DNA of 64,000 nucleotides from Bdellovibrio sp. ZAP7 (GTDB taxonomy: Bacteria > Bdellovibrionota > Bdellovibrionia > Bdellovibrionales > Bdellovibrionaceae): NCBI RefSeq assembly GCF_006874645.1, contig NZ_CP030082.1, positions 3,100,001-3,164,000 of the forward strand, given 5' to 3'. The position numbers and the translations under genes were made by a program. Below, piece by piece: positions 27,386-35,545 of this stretch (position 1 is the stretch's first letter; every line of letters starts with the position of its first letter). The notes under the pieces are model-generated. The model saw only the letters and a list, made by a program, of their open reading frames with translations, ran no database searches and was not told where the DNA came from.

Positions 27386-27817
27386 ATGAAACTAGCTATT
27401 TTTTCTATGAGTCTGTTCCTTTCTTTCACAAGCTTGGCTCAAGCAAAAACTGTTGCCGTTCAAGGCGACGCTGCTCGCTCTATTATGGAAGCACTTTACT
27501 CTGCTGGCTTCCCAGTGAAACACATTGATGACGATCAGTACGGCACAAACCCAATGACGGTTAATGTATCTAACTTAACTTGCCGCTATTCAGCTGCTGA
27601 TGGTCCTGATGAATGGATGAGTGCAGTTGAGTGCTACACACAAAATGACCAAACAGCTCGTCAAAACTCTTTGGCTTTGGCTAAAGCTTTGGCTCCGTTC
27701 GCTGCTTTCGAAGGTGCTGCGGGAAGCCGCTACCTAACTGCAAACAATATCCAGTGCGTGCTCAACTACAATGAACGCGCCTATCAATGTCAGTTAGACG
27801 TTGATGATTTTGAATAG
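27386..27817 (+). CDS. Small secreted protein, unknown
   Basis: A 143-aa protein with a signal peptide (LSFTSLAQA before KTVAV). The mature part has four cysteines (around LTCRYSA, VECYTQ, IQCVLN, YQCQLD), probably two disulfides, and an acidic C terminus. GGAG precedes the ATG. I do not recognise a family. It is probably periplasmic or secreted. Confidence 0.75.
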   Translation: MKLAIFSMSLFLSFTSLAQAKTVAVQGDAARSIMEALYSAGFPVKHIDDDQYGTNPMTVNVSNLTCRYSAADGPDEWMSAVECYTQNDQTARQNSLALAKALAPFAAFEGAAGSRYLTANNIQCVLNYNERAYQCQLDVDDFE

Positions 27818-27832
27818 TTTTTGAATCGGTTT

Positions 27833-28336
27833 TTAATCGAAAATCTTCGGCGGGATGGAGTACATCAGCTCTGCTCCGCCGGCGCTTGCCTGAGCAAAAG
27901 ATTCCAGCTCCAACGACAGGACACCGCTTTTTCTAAGATCAATAAAGCTCTCAGCCTTACCCGTTAACATATAACTTGCGAAGACACTTAAATGCGGCTC
28001 ATGCCCCACGATCATGATTTTTTTATGATTGCGACCTTGAGTGCGAAACCATTTCAGCAGAGCCTGCGGAGGACTTTGCGGAACCATTTCAGGAATCTCG
28101 ATCACTTTTTTTCCAGGATAAAATTGAGACAGAATCTGCGCGGTTTGAGCGGCCCGAGTAAACGGACTGGTCACGATCACATCAACGTCTTTGATAAAGT
28201 CCTTCATCCGCATGCAAACTTTCTGCATGCGCTTACGACCCTTCAAAGTCAGGGGACGAAACTGGTCTCCCAATCCTTTTTTTGCAAAGTCTTCCCTTTC
28301 TTCAGCAAGGGCGTGACGGACGATGATGATTTCCAT
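27833..28336 (-). CDS. SixA-type histidine phosphatase
   Basis: A 167-aa member of the branch-1 histidine phosphatase family. IIIVRHALAEERED at residues 3-16 contains the RHA variant of the RHG motif, VTSPFTRAAQTAQIL holds the second Arg, and IMIVGHEPHLSVFASYM the second catalytic His. SixA removes phosphate from histidine phosphotransfer proteins. It begins one base after the ppk stop, so the two are coupled. With Ppk it might act on phospho-histidine or polyphosphate-linked proteins; this is inference. Confidence 0.85.
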   Translation of the reverse strand: MEIIIVRHALAEEREDFAKKGLGDQFRPLTLKGRKRMQKVCMRMKDFIKDVDVIVTSPFTRAAQTAQILSQFYPGKKVIEIPEMVPQSPPQALLKWFRTQGRNHKKIMIVGHEPHLSVFASYMLTGKAESFIDLRKSGVLSLELESFAQASAGGAELMYSIPPKIFD

Positions 28337-28337
28337 T

Positions 28338-30506
28338 TTACTCCGCGGTTGAATCTTCGACCAGTTTACCCCGTGTTTTCGCCAATTGCATCAAAGTTTG
28401 ATGAACGCCGATTTCATCTGCTTTAAAAGGTTTCTTCGTATAGCTGCCATCCGAGTTCATCAACCACGCTTGTCGGTTTTCTTTCAGATAAAATTGCAGG
28501 ATTTCCCACAATTTTTCTTTAAGACTGCGATCCAGCACAGGCACAATCGCTTCCACGCGTGCATGCAAATTACGATACATCCAGTCCGCCGAACCCAGGA
28601 AGAAATCCCCATCAACGGGGTCTTCCTTACCATTCCTGAAATAAAACAAACGAGAGTGCTCCAAAAAGCGACCAATGACGGAAATGACTTTGATGCGCTC
28701 ACTCATCCCCGGAACACCGGGACGAAGACAGCAAAAACCACGGACGATCATTTCGATGTCCACGCCTTTTTGAGACGCAGAATAAAGAGCAGCACCGATA
28801 TCGTTTTCTTCAAAGTTATTAAACTTAGCTACGATGTTGGCAGGCTTCCCGGCTTTCGCATGGGCGGCTTCACGATCAATCAAAGTTCTAAATGTTGAGA
28901 GCATATTCACAGGTGCAATCAGCAGGTGCTGATAACTGCCTTTTAAGCTGATACCAGTCAGATAATGGAAGAAATCCACCACATCATTGGTGATTTCCTC
29001 ACGCGCGGTTAACAATCCCAGATCCGTATAGAATCTGGAAGTCGCCACATTGTAATTACCTGTGCCGATATGAACGTAACAACGAAGTCCTTCTTGTTCC
29101 TGGCGAACCACCAAAGCGGTCTTAGCATGAGTTTTTAATCCCACAACTCCGTACACGACGTGAACACCCGCGTTTTCAAGTTCATTGGCCCAATAGATAT
29201 TACGCTCTTCATCGAAGCGCGCTTTCAACTCTACCAGACACACGACCTGCTTGCCCTGAGCGGCTGCGCGAATCAAAGAACGAATGAAGGGACTGTTATC
29301 ACCCGTGCGGTACAACGTCATTTTAATCGCTAAGACCTTGGGGTCTTCGCTGGCAATACGAATGAACGTTTCCACCGAAGCAGAAAAACTTTCAAATGGA
29401 TTATGAATCAACTGATCATTCGCACGAATAGCACTGAAAATCCCCGTACCTTCTTCCGCAAACGCCGGAGAAACAACAGGAATGTACGGTTCGAATTTCA
29501 ATTTTGGAAGTGGCAGATCCGCGATCATACCCAAATCAGCATAATCAAGCTCACCAGGAAGTTCGTAAATATCTTCCTCGTTTAGCTCGAGCTCTTCCAT
29601 CAAGAACTTCAACATCCACATGTCTGGATTTGGCCCGTGCTCCAAGCGCACGACTTCGGCGAAACGACGCTGACGAAGCTCTTCTTCGATTGCTTCCAAT
29701 AGATCTTCAGCGTCCTCTTGATCTTGATCTGAATCGGCATTGCGAGTCAGACGGAAAGCCATCGAATCAATCACTTGCATGGAAGGAAACAGATCCGACA
29801 GATTTGCCTTGATCACTTCCTGAAGACTGACGAAGCGATTGATGCTCGGGTCAATGTCGACACGAATCCATTGTGGTAAAACTTTGGGAACTTTGACTCG
29901 GGCAAAAAGTTTTTCCTCGGAGTTGGGATGTTTTAAAGTCACGCCCAAGGAAACCGAAAGATTTGAAATGAATGGAAATGGATGCCCAGGATCCACCGAC
30001 AGAGGTGTCAGAACCGGGAACACATTCTTGCTATAATACTTTTTTACGCTTTCACGTTCCTTTTCAGAAAGATCTTTCCAACTTAAAAGGAAAATGCCTT
30101 CATTTTCCAACGCGGGTTTCAAAGTTTTCGTAAAGCAGCTGCCTTGATCTTTGATCATGGGCTGAACCACTTCACGAATCTCCTGAAGCTGAGCCATCGG
30201 TGTTTTACCGTCCGATGATTTTGGAGAAACTCCGTAAGCCACGTGGCGTTTTAAACCACCCACGCGTTTCATGAAAAATTCATCCAGATTCGATCCGGAA
30301 ATGCTTAGAAACTTAACTCTTTCCAAAAGAGGATTGTTGCTGTCTTCGGCTTCGGTCAAAACACGGCGATTGAAATTCAACCACCCAATCTCGCGACTGG
30401 TGAATAAACTTTCAGATGACAATGGATGCTCGACAACTTTGACCTTGCGAGTAGCAGCTTTCTTCTTAGACGTTCTGGTCGGCGACTTCGCCTTCGGTGT
30501 GTTCAA
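28338..30506 (-). CDS. ppk: Polyphosphate kinase Ppk1
   Basis: A 722-aa enzyme. N and head domains (SREIGWLNFNRRVLTEAED, SISGSNLDEFFMKRVGGLKR) are followed by the C1/C2 catalytic domains with IKMTLYRTGDNSP, VVYGVVGLKTHAKTALVVR (catalytic His), YVHIGTGNYNVATSRFYTD and FLGSADWMYRNLHARVE. It makes polyphosphate from ATP reversibly at the inner membrane. The true start is probably TTG 30506: AAGGAGG lies 6 nt upstream, whereas ATG starts at 30551 or 30563 lack one. The first 30 residues are Lys/Ser/Thr-rich (TSKKKAATRK). It is co-transcribed with the SixA-type gene. Confidence 0.95.
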   Translation of the reverse strand: MNTPKAKSPTRTSKKKAATRKVKVVEHPLSSESLFTSREIGWLNFNRRVLTEAEDSNNPLLERVKFLSISGSNLDEFFMKRVGGLKRHVAYGVSPKSSDGKTPMAQLQEIREVVQPMIKDQGSCFTKTLKPALENEGIFLLSWKDLSEKERESVKKYYSKNVFPVLTPLSVDPGHPFPFISNLSVSLGVTLKHPNSEEKLFARVKVPKVLPQWIRVDIDPSINRFVSLQEVIKANLSDLFPSMQVIDSMAFRLTRNADSDQDQEDAEDLLEAIEEELRQRRFAEVVRLEHGPNPDMWMLKFLMEELELNEEDIYELPGELDYADLGMIADLPLPKLKFEPYIPVVSPAFAEEGTGIFSAIRANDQLIHNPFESFSASVETFIRIASEDPKVLAIKMTLYRTGDNSPFIRSLIRAAAQGKQVVCLVELKARFDEERNIYWANELENAGVHVVYGVVGLKTHAKTALVVRQEQEGLRCYVHIGTGNYNVATSRFYTDLGLLTAREEITNDVVDFFHYLTGISLKGSYQHLLIAPVNMLSTFRTLIDREAAHAKAGKPANIVAKFNNFEENDIGAALYSASQKGVDIEMIVRGFCCLRPGVPGMSERIKVISVIGRFLEHSRLFYFRNGKEDPVDGDFFLGSADWMYRNLHARVEAIVPVLDRSLKEKLWEILQFYLKENRQAWLMNSDGSYTKKPFKADEIGVHQTLMQLAKTRGKLVEDSTAE

Positions 30507-30586
30507 AGAATCCTCCTTGACTCCCTGGAGGTATATTTCACAATAAAGCATTATTTTTGGCAATGTCTTCCTAGAGGAACAACGAC

Positions 30587-31561
30587 GTGCAAAATACCCC
30601 CAAAGAATGGCAAGTTCTTAAGCAGATTCGCAATAAGGTCCAGCGTCATAATCCCAACACGGTGGTGCCGTTGGGTGATGATGGCTTTGTCTTTAAAAAT
30701 TTCCCAGGCCTCTCGGTGATTGCTCAGGACATGATGGTGGAAGACGTCCATTTCCGTCTGGATTACGCCTGTGCATTTGATCTGGGACACAAAGCCTTGG
30801 CAGTTAACTTAAGTGATCTTGCCGCGATGGGAGCACAGCCGCACTTTGCACAAGTGTCGTTAGCTTTGCCGAAAGAAATAACCGAATCCTGGCTTGACGA
30901 ATTCTATCAGGGTATGACAACGCTCGCAGACCGTTTTGGAATGGAAATCGCTGGCGGAGATTTGTGCGCTTCTCCTCGCGGAGTCATCATAGATGTCAGC
31001 GTGCATGGATCTTGCGACAAACCTCTTACCCGACATGGCACTCAGCCTGGAGATATCTTATTAGCCAGCGGTCCGTTAGGAATTTCCACAACCGGATTGC
31101 GCGCACTTCATGAAGATCGCCGCAATGACTTTCCACAAGCCGTGGAAAGACATCTGCGCCCCATGCCTCGCTTGGATTTGCTGCCAGAACTTCGCAAGTA
31201 TGCTGATAAAATTCACGCTTTGATGGATTGCAGTGATGGTTTGGTGAACGACGCTTTGATTTTAGCAAACAAACCCTATAACAATGGCCAAGCAACATCG
31301 GCTGTGGGAATTCACTTATTCCCCGATCAATTTCCTTTGGAAGATGAAACAATTCGCATGGCCCATTTAGCCAAGGCATACGAATATGCGCTTTGGGGTG
31401 GTGAGGACTATGAGCTTTTGATGACTCTTTCTCCTGAACATCGTGGGCTTTTCCCGCAATGGACAGAAGTTGGCCAGTTCACTGAAAGCCCTGGAGTCTT
31501 TTTAATTCATGGTGATGCTAAGGAAGAGATCGAGTCTTTTAAGGGCTGGAAGCATTTTTAA
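30587..31561 (+). CDS. thiL: Thiamine-monophosphate kinase
   Basis: A 324-aa protein of the PurM/ThiL fold. VVPLGDDGFVF, MVEDVHFRLD, LAVNLSDLAAMGAQPHFAQV, EIAGGDLCAS, GDILLASGPLG and LMDCSDGLVNDALIL are the ThiL motifs in order. ThiL phosphorylates thiamine monophosphate to the active diphosphate. The start is GTG with AGAGGAA upstream; it is divergent from ppk with an 80-nt gap. No other thiamine genes are near. Confidence 0.93.
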   Translation: MQNTPKEWQVLKQIRNKVQRHNPNTVVPLGDDGFVFKNFPGLSVIAQDMMVEDVHFRLDYACAFDLGHKALAVNLSDLAAMGAQPHFAQVSLALPKEITESWLDEFYQGMTTLADRFGMEIAGGDLCASPRGVIIDVSVHGSCDKPLTRHGTQPGDILLASGPLGISTTGLRALHEDRRNDFPQAVERHLRPMPRLDLLPELRKYADKIHALMDCSDGLVNDALILANKPYNNGQATSAVGIHLFPDQFPLEDETIRMAHLAKAYEYALWGGEDYELLMTLSPEHRGLFPQWTEVGQFTESPGVFLIHGDAKEEIESFKGWKHF

Positions 31562-31647
31562 ATCGAATAGGTTTCAGGATCATTTTGAGACAGTATTTTT
31601 CCCGACCTTTCGTTAAGAGACCCCGCTTTTTGTCCGAATAGTTTTAC

Positions 31648-32187
31648 ATGACATCACTCGCACGCTATCACGGTAGATCTCCCCGCTTCATTCTTCAGAC
31701 CGAAGATGAAAGTATCGTGCGCGTAGCCGGTCCCAAGCAAGTTCCTTGGGAAGAAGGCACTTCCATTAAAAATGTATCTTTGACGGGTCTTGCGTTTACG
31801 GCGCCGGATGATCTGTGCCCGATCCTGGGTGAGGTAGTTAAAATTCAATTCACTCCCCCGGGCTCGCGCCAGATGGCCTGCTATGGAATTGTCACTCGTC
31901 TTGATAGTATTTCGAATGCGACAACTTTGGTGGGAGTGCATTTCTATAAAATGGAGATGACTCAAAGAATCGTTTTAGCTCAAGGTCTTGCCCGCCGTTT
32001 TAAAGAAAACCAAGAGCGCGGGCAAATCGATGAAATGCTGAATAAGCAACCGGGCCCGATGAGCCTGCTACACTTCCCACAACTGATGATGATGGGTGTG
32101 ATCGCCGTTCTTTGGGGCGCGGTTATTTTCGGTGCTTTGAAATTCCAATACGAAGACTTGTTTTCGTTCTTTACACGTTTCTTCTAG
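31648..32187 (+). CDS. PilZ-domain-like membrane protein
   Basis: A 179-aa protein. Residues about 5-115 look like a PilZ domain: RYHGRSPRF near the start, KNVSLTGLAF for the D/NxSxxG motif and TTLVGVHFYKM for the last strand. A C-terminal membrane helix (LMMMGVIAVLWGAVIFGALKF) follows. PilZ domains bind cyclic di-GMP; the RxxxR motif is not perfect here, so binding needs testing. It could signal at the inner membrane. No ribosome-binding site is obvious. Confidence 0.7.
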   Translation: MTSLARYHGRSPRFILQTEDESIVRVAGPKQVPWEEGTSIKNVSLTGLAFTAPDDLCPILGEVVKIQFTPPGSRQMACYGIVTRLDSISNATTLVGVHFYKMEMTQRIVLAQGLARRFKENQERGQIDEMLNKQPGPMSLLHFPQLMMMGVIAVLWGAVIFGALKFQYEDLFSFFTRFF

Positions 32188-32199
32188 AAAACTTCTCCA

Positions 32200-33102
32200 C
32201 TAGAAACTTTCAAACTTCTCTTTCAATCTTTTCGCCGCGAAATCGATGAACTTTTTAGTTTTCATCGGAATTTCTTTTTGTTCAGGCGAAACCAAACTCA
32301 CCGGAATTTCCTGACCACGCAAACTGCGATACATGTGAATCAATCGACCCGAGCGAATATGCTCGGCCACGATGAATTCCGGCACCATGCCGATGCCTCG
32401 CCCCTGCAGGGCCATTTGCACAATCATATTTGGATTGTTGGCTGAAAATACCGGATCCACTTTCACGGTCATCTTCTTGCCGTCAGCTGTTCGCCACAGT
32501 TCCAGTTTGTTTTGTGAATTTAAAGACAGGAATGGCAGAGTGCTTAGGTTTTCCAAGTCATCGGCTTGACGATAGCGCTCTAAAAATCCGGGACTTGCCA
32601 CCATGACACTTTTTAAAGTCGCCACTTTTTTAACTCGCAGATTGCTGTCTTTTAAAATACCGATACGAACTGCGACGTCGATGGATTCTTTGACCAGATC
32701 TACATAGGCTTGGCTTAAAAGCATTTCAAAACGAACGCGAGGATGCTGTTTTGCAAAGTCTGCCAGGATATCTGGAAGCAAAAGCACACCCAGATCATCA
32801 GACGCCGTCAATCGAAGCCAGCCCGATACATCTGCAACTTCCTCACTTAATTCTGCAGACAAGCTTTCCAAACCCTCTACCAAACCTCGAGAACGCTCAT
32901 AATAAGCTCGACCCGCATCGGTCAGTTGAAATTGTCTCGTCGTGCGATAGACCAGCTGGATACCCAGGTCTCTTTCTAAGGCAGCTAATCTGCGACTGAC
33001 TCGGGATTTGGGCTGATGCAGCACCTCGGCCGCTTTGGTAAAGCTTCCAGCTTGAACAAGTTTAACGAAAGTGCGGATTTGATTCAGATCTAATTGTTCC
33101 AT
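32200..33102 (-). CDS. LysR-family transcriptional regulator
   Basis: A 300-aa regulator. The winged HTH occupies residues 5-64 (FVKLVQAGSFTKAAEVLH, SRVSRRLAALERDLGIQLV, LTDAGRAYYERS), and the C-terminal substrate domain follows (LRLTASDDLGVLLLPDIL). It resembles the AaeR/DsdC-like subgroup that controls stress and aromatic-compound genes. It is divergent from yceI and the dioxygenase with a 96-nt shared region, so these are its likely targets. Confidence 0.93.
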   Translation of the reverse strand: MEQLDLNQIRTFVKLVQAGSFTKAAEVLHQPKSRVSRRLAALERDLGIQLVYRTTRQFQLTDAGRAYYERSRGLVEGLESLSAELSEEVADVSGWLRLTASDDLGVLLLPDILADFAKQHPRVRFEMLLSQAYVDLVKESIDVAVRIGILKDSNLRVKKVATLKSVMVASPGFLERYRQADDLENLSTLPFLSLNSQNKLELWRTADGKKMTVKVDPVFSANNPNMIVQMALQGRGIGMVPEFIVAEHIRSGRLIHMYRSLRGQEIPVSLVSPEQKEIPMKTKKFIDFAAKRLKEKFESF

Positions 33103-33198
33103 ATATGCAACAGTATATCGTGAATATGTCTCCTACCGCAACACTCCTTTCGGCCCGATACTGATTAAGTCCGAAACACAATAAAAGAGGAGAACCCT

Positions 33199-33795
33199 AT
33201 GAAATTAATGACCGCTGCCTTTATTACGTTACTTAGTTCCGCTGCTTTTGCCAAAACCATCCCAGCTGGAACTTACACAATTGACCCTGCCCATTCAAAA
33301 GTTGGCTTTGAAGTTCCCCACTTGGTGATCGCTACTGTTGAAGGTCGTTTTACAAAATTTGACGGCTCTATCACAATCGACCCGAAATTGGAGAAGTCCA
33401 AAGCGAATTTGAATGTCGACGTAAGCAGTGTGGATACTGACAATGCTGACCGTGACGGTCACTTGAAGAGTCCTGACTTTTTCGACGTCGCGAAAAATCC
33501 TAAAATGTCTTTCGTCGTTAAAAAAGTTGTCGGAACGGCTGATGACTTGAAACTGATTGGTGATTTGACTTTGAAAGGTAAAACTAAAGAAGTGACTTTG
33601 GCTGTGAAATACCTGGGTGACGTAAACGATCCATTCGGTAATCACAAAATCGCATTCACGGCGACGGGTAAAATCAATCGCCAAGATTACGGTCTAAGCT
33701 GGAGTAAAGCGGTTGAAGCCGGCCCGGTTGTAGGTGACGAAATCACTCTTACAATCCGTGTTGAGGCGAACAAACCGGTTGAAAAGAAAGGTTAA
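33199..33795 (+). CDS. Periplasmic YceI-family protein
   Basis: A 198-aa protein with a signal peptide (1-18, AFA before KTIPA). The lipocalin-like YceI barrel is visible throughout: GTYTIDPAHSKVGFEVPHLV, VEGRFTKFDGSI, DRDGHLKSPDFFDVAKNPKM, DLTLKGKTKEVTL and GLSWSKAVEAGPVVGDEITL. YceI proteins bind polyisoprenoids or quinone-like lipids and respond to stress. It is first of a two-gene operon with the dioxygenase, 4 nt upstream of it, opposite the LysR gene. AGAGGAG precedes the ATG. Confidence 0.95.
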   Translation: MKLMTAAFITLLSSAAFAKTIPAGTYTIDPAHSKVGFEVPHLVIATVEGRFTKFDGSITIDPKLEKSKANLNVDVSSVDTDNADRDGHLKSPDFFDVAKNPKMSFVVKKVVGTADDLKLIGDLTLKGKTKEVTLAVKYLGDVNDPFGNHKIAFTATGKINRQDYGLSWSKAVEAGPVVGDEITLTIRVEANKPVEKKG

Positions 33796-33799
33796 TTTT

Positions 33800-34573
33800 A
33801 TGAAACGCATGCCTGTGATTTTTGCTGCTCACGGTTCCCCAATGAATGCTTTGGCAAAGACTCCATTCACGGATGCTTTGTCAGCATTGGGTGAAAGTTT
33901 GCCGCACCCACAGGCCATCCTTGTGGTGTCGGCCCACTGGGAAACCGAAGGAACGAAAGTTCTTTACAATGCGACACCACAAACAATCCATGACTTTTAT
34001 GGATTTCCGAAAGCCTTGTTCGATGTTCAGTACCCTGCCCGCGGTCCTTTAAGCTTGGCGCAAGCCACGCAAAAATTGATTCCGGGTTCAGAGCTGAGCG
34101 ACAAATGGGGCCTTGATCACGGAACCTGGTCGGTGTTGGTACACATGTTTCCGAAAGCGGATATTCCTGTGTTTCAACTCAGCCTTGATGTGAATGCTCC
34201 TCCGGAAAAACACATTGAGCTTGGCCGTCACTTGCGTTCTTTGCGCGAGCAAGGTGTTCTGATCATTGGAAGTGGCAACATCGTTCACAACCTGCGCACC
34301 ATTCAATGGCGCGATCCCAACGCAAAATACGATTGGGCGGTAGAGTTCGATGCCGGCATCAAAAAGGCTTTGGATTCACGTGACGAAAAAACCTTGGCTC
34401 AGTACATGGAAAAATTCGGATCCGCCGCGGAACTCTCCGTTCCCTCGCCCGAACATTACTGGCCGTTGCTTTACACTTTTGGAGCTTCGGATGAAAAGGA
34501 TAAAATATCCTATCCGTTCGAGGGTTTTGAAATGGGATCACTTTCTATGCGCACTGTTATGTGGAGCGCATAA
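33800..34573 (+). CDS. DODA-type (LigB-family) extradiol aromatic dioxygenase
   Basis: A 257-aa protein. FAAHGSPMNAL, VVSAHWETEGTKVLYN, DHGTWSVLVHMFP and GSGNIVHNLRTI carry the four His/Glu-type ligands of the zinc/iron DODA (YgiD) family. These open catechol rings such as L-DOPA. The start is ATG 33800 with AAAGG upstream; the open frame continues into yceI. It is co-transcribed with yceI and divergent from LysR, suggesting a response to catechols or quinones. A terminator follows. Confidence 0.9.
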   Translation: MKRMPVIFAAHGSPMNALAKTPFTDALSALGESLPHPQAILVVSAHWETEGTKVLYNATPQTIHDFYGFPKALFDVQYPARGPLSLAQATQKLIPGSELSDKWGLDHGTWSVLVHMFPKADIPVFQLSLDVNAPPEKHIELGRHLRSLREQGVLIIGSGNIVHNLRTIQWRDPNAKYDWAVEFDAGIKKALDSRDEKTLAQYMEKFGSAAELSVPSPEHYWPLLYTFGASDEKDKISYPFEGFEMGSLSMRTVMWSA

Positions 34574-34587
34574 GTCTAAAAACAAAA

Positions 34588-34615
34588 CGCGCTGATTTTT
34601 AGTCAGCGCGTTTTT
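34588..34615. terminator. Terminator after the DODA gene
   Basis: The stem CGCGCTGA/TCAGCGCG has a 7-nt loop and T5 after it. It lies between convergent genes and may serve both. Confidence 0.85.
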
Positions 34616-34638
34616 ATATAGATGTTGGATGATATCTT

Positions 34639-35370
34639 CTATTCAACCGCCGTGCACACAGCTCGCAACATGTACGGATCATTAGGGCCAAAGCGCTCCT
34701 TCATTATAAGACCTGCATTTTTTAGCTCTACAAGGATAACCTCTGCCGGATAGATACGTCGTTGAGGACACCATAGCTCCCCCTCGAATTCCGTTACTCC
34801 TGCAAGATCACCTTTTGTGGTCTTGTGCCAAAGAATATAATCATTATCATAGCGAAGCCCCCCAGTAAAATCGGAGCCTTTTTGGTGAACCATTGTATCC
34901 AACATGAAGATACCACCTGGTTTTAAGCATTTTGCGATCGCCTTAAACGTGCGATCTCTATCTTCTTCTAAAACGATACAATGCATGCAGTGGCTATCGT
35001 AAATAAGATCGTATGACTTTTCTTGACGTTCAAGGTCTACGACGTCCCCTACTTCGAATGATATATTGCGATTGAATTTTGCGGACATTTCATTTGCAAG
35101 TTCAATGGCAGAAGGCGCGATATCAATTCCCGAAGTGATGAAACCTAACTCATCAAAAAAATGCGCCGTGGGCCCACTTCCACATCCTAAATCCAGGGCC
35201 GTTTTCGCGTTTGTCTGTGGAAAATATTTCGCAATAACAGGATTTAGCATTACTTCAGTCTCTGTACATCTGAAGTCTTCCAAATTCTTTTTCTGCCAAC
35301 CCACGTGATTATTTTTTCGAATTTGCACATAAGCGGTTTCATGGTCGAAGTAGTAGCGATTGTTAGACAT
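34639..35370 (-). CDS. Class I SAM-dependent methyltransferase
   Basis: A 243-aa protein. ALDLGCGSGPTAHFFDELG at about residues 59-77 is motif I, GIDIAPSAIELANEM motif II, and YDLIYDSHCMHCIV motif IV. There is no signal or membrane segment. The DNA is more AT-rich than the neighbours, which hints at later acquisition. It has no operon partner. The substrate is unknown. Confidence 0.83.
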   Translation of the reverse strand: MSNNRYYFDHETAYVQIRKNNHVGWQKKNLEDFRCTETEVMLNPVIAKYFPQTNAKTALDLGCGSGPTAHFFDELGFITSGIDIAPSAIELANEMSAKFNRNISFEVGDVVDLERQEKSYDLIYDSHCMHCIVLEEDRDRTFKAIAKCLKPGGIFMLDTMVHQKGSDFTGGLRYDNDYILWHKTTKGDLAGVTEFEGELWCPQRRIYPAEVILVELKNAGLIMKERFGPNDPYMLRAVCTAVE

Positions 35371-35510
35371 GGGTTTATTTCATCTGTAAACGAGTTCGTC
35401 GGTCAACAATGAAATGTTTTCCAGCTGATGACTGCCTCGTATCGCACTGACTTTGTGACTTGTTGCGGAATCGCAGCGGAGGTAAAGATGCGTTAATTCG
35501 GGCATGAAAG

Positions 35511-35534
35511 AAAAAAAGCCCGGTCTCCCGGGCT
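35511..35534 (-). terminator. Terminator after the RND pump gene
   Basis: GCCCGG/CCGGGC with a 4-nt loop, extended by A/T pairs. On the minus strand it ends in T7, 12 nt after the stop at 35546. Confidence 0.85.
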
Positions 35535-35545
35535 TTTCTTTATTT

